Positions 6,205-7,200 of a DNA stretch of 7,200 nucleotides are shown piece by piece; positions within the stretch are counted from its first letter, which is position 1; each line of letters begins with the position of its first letter. The notes beneath the pieces are model-generated. The model ran no database searches. It was not told where the DNA came from and was given only the letters and a program-made list of their open reading frames with translations. The position numbers were made by a program, and so were the translations under genes. This stretch comes from Chitinophagaceae bacterium. Lineage in GTDB: Bacteria; Bacteroidota; Bacteroidia; Chitinophagales; Chitinophagaceae. The DNA lies in assembly GCA_016741945.1 (NCBI GenBank), contig JACVCQ010000119.1, positions 1-7,200 of the forward strand, written 5' to 3'.

Positions 6205-7200
6205 TGGGAAACAGGAAGTACGCGCATTTCACTTTAGGCGTTGAAGAAGAATACATGGTATTAGATCCGCTGACAAGAGAACTCAAAAGCCATGAGCAAA
6301 AAATAGTACTGGAAGGACAAAAAATCCTGAAAGACAAAGTAAAAGCAGAAATGCATCAGGCAGTGGTGGAAGTGGGTACAGATATCTGTGCCGATATTGA
6401 TGAAGCTTTTAAAGATGTAGCTGCTTTAAGAGGCACTATTGCTGCTGTAGCGGGGGAACTTGGATTATGGGTGGGCGCATCAGGCACTCATCCTTTTAGT
6501 CATTGGGAAAATCAGCTGATTACTGATCACGTGCGTTATAATCAAATCGTAAACGAATTGCAAGAAGCTGCAAGAAGCAATCTCATTTTTGGTTTACATG
6601 TACATGTGGGCATGGAAGATAGAAGAATGGCCATACATATTGCTAATACTGCCCGCTACTTTTTACCACACGTATATGCATTGAGTACCAACTCGCCTTT
6701 TTGGGAAGGTAGACAAACCGGTTATAAATCTTTTCGAACCAAAGTATTCGACAAATTTCCAAGAACCGGTATCCCTGATTACTTTGAGAATATTGAATCG
6801 TATGAAAGCTATGTGAATCTGTTGATCAAAACGAATTGTATTGACAATGCAAAAAAAATCTGGTGGGATCTTCGGGTACATCCTTTTTTTAATACTGTTG
6901 AATTTCGAATCTGTGATGTTCCCATGACCATCAATGAAACGATTACGATTGCTGCATTGTTTCAGGCTATTTGCGCTAAGATTTATAAACTGAGAACACA
7001 AAACCTCAGCTTTATGATGTACCAACGCTCTGTAATCAATGAAAATAAATGGAGAGCCAGTAGGTATGGTATTGATGCTTCTCTGATCGATTTTGGAATG
7101 AAAACCGAATTGGAAACCAATGCCGTGATTCGTGAAATACTGGATTTTGTGGATGCTTTAGTTGATGATCTAGGTAGCAGGCATATTCTTACCTATGTAC
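6204..7200 (+). CDS. YbdK-type carboxylate-amine ligase, GCS2 family (C-terminus beyond window)
   Basis: An ATP-dependent ligase of the glutamate-cysteine ligase type 2 family, it is expected to form an amide between a carboxylate, probably glutamate or a related amino acid, and an amine. The 332 codons visible cover most of a family member, usually near 370 residues, and run open off the right edge. Signature motifs are GVEEEYMVLDP (12-22), VVEVGTDIC (54-62), GASGTHPF (91-98), GLHVHVG (130-136), LSTNSPFWEGRQTGYKSFR (159-177), WWDLRVHPFFNTVEFRICD (219-237) and NKWRASRYG (280-288). The GVEEEY segment lies about ten residues from the ATG, as in relatives, which confirms the start. The ATG overlaps the upstream TGA by one base and lacks a Shine-Dalgarno sequence, so reinitiation after the ATP-grasp gene is likely. 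E. coli YbdK shows only weak glutamate-cysteine ligase activity, so glutathione synthesis should not be assumed. Confidence 0.93.
   Translation, partial: MGNRKYAHFTLGVEEEYMVLDPLTRELKSHEQKIVLEGQKILKDKVKAEMHQAVVEVGTDICADIDEAFKDVAALRGTIAAVAGELGLWVGASGTHPFSHWENQLITDHVRYNQIVNELQEAARSNLIFGLHVHVGMEDRRMAIHIANTARYFLPHVYALSTNSPFWEGRQTGYKSFRTKVFDKFPRTGIPDYFENIESYESYVNLLIKTNCIDNAKKIWWDLRVHPFFNTVEFRICDVPMTINETITIAALFQAICAKIYKLRTQNLSFMMYQRSVINENKWRASRYGIDASLIDFGMKTELETNAVIREILDFVDALVDDLGSRHILTYV

Noticed and set aside
6663..7025. Open frame of 120 codons antisense to the GCS2 gene.
   Set aside because: The plus-strand frame contains the conserved GCS2 motifs over the same bases. The antisense product resembles nothing and is a shadow.
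5251..7200. Glutathione biosynthesis operon (gshA-gshB).
   Set aside because: The GCS2 protein is YbdK-like, and the ATP-grasp enzyme does not show glutathione synthetase features. The analogy is only in the type of reaction.
1..7200. tRNA or rRNA genes, CRISPR arrays, insertion sequences or phage genes.
   Set aside because: No cloverleaf, regularly spaced repeats, transposase motifs or terminal inverted repeats were seen on either strand.

Overview
The window looks like chromosomal DNA of a Bacteroidota bacterium, probably near the Chitinophagaceae, although genus cannot be fixed from sequence alone. Four things point there: an AT-rich genome, start codons without Shine-Dalgarno sequences, several matches to the Bacteroidota promoter (TTTG at -33, TAnnTTTG at -7), and a very large Oar-type TonB-dependent outer-membrane protein with an N-terminal carboxypeptidase-regulatory-like domain.

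Layout. (1) Positions 1-563, minus strand: the N-terminal 187 codons of the riboflavin gene ribB (or ribBA), cut by the left edge. (2) 564-793: a divergent intergenic region holding a ribB -7 element and an imperfect 26-base palindrome. (3) 794-4078, plus strand: a complete 1094-residue TonB-dependent receptor, apparently monocistronic, closed by a strong intrinsic terminator at 4104-4138. (4) 4139-4281: a short convergent spacer with degenerate repeat words. (5) 4282-5100, minus strand: a cytoplasmic alpha/beta-hydrolase of the esterase D / enterochelin-esterase-like family carrying an EF-hand-like loop. (6) 5101-5250: a divergent promoter region with two adjacent dyads around a plausible promoter. 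(7) 5251-6204, plus strand: an ATP-grasp ligase. (8) From 6204 to the right edge, plus strand: a YbdK-type carboxylate-amine ligase (GCS2 family) overlapping the previous gene by one base.

The ribB gene and the TonB-dependent receptor look like ordinary stand-alone genes. The most interesting part is 4282-7200. Two different ATP-dependent ligase folds (ATP-grasp and GCS2) are translationally coupled, and a small esterase is transcribed divergently from the same 150-bp control region. This suggests a pathway that builds a small peptide or amide metabolite from amino acids, with the esterase possibly acting on the product or a precursor. The substrates cannot be read from the sequence, and the operon continues beyond the window.
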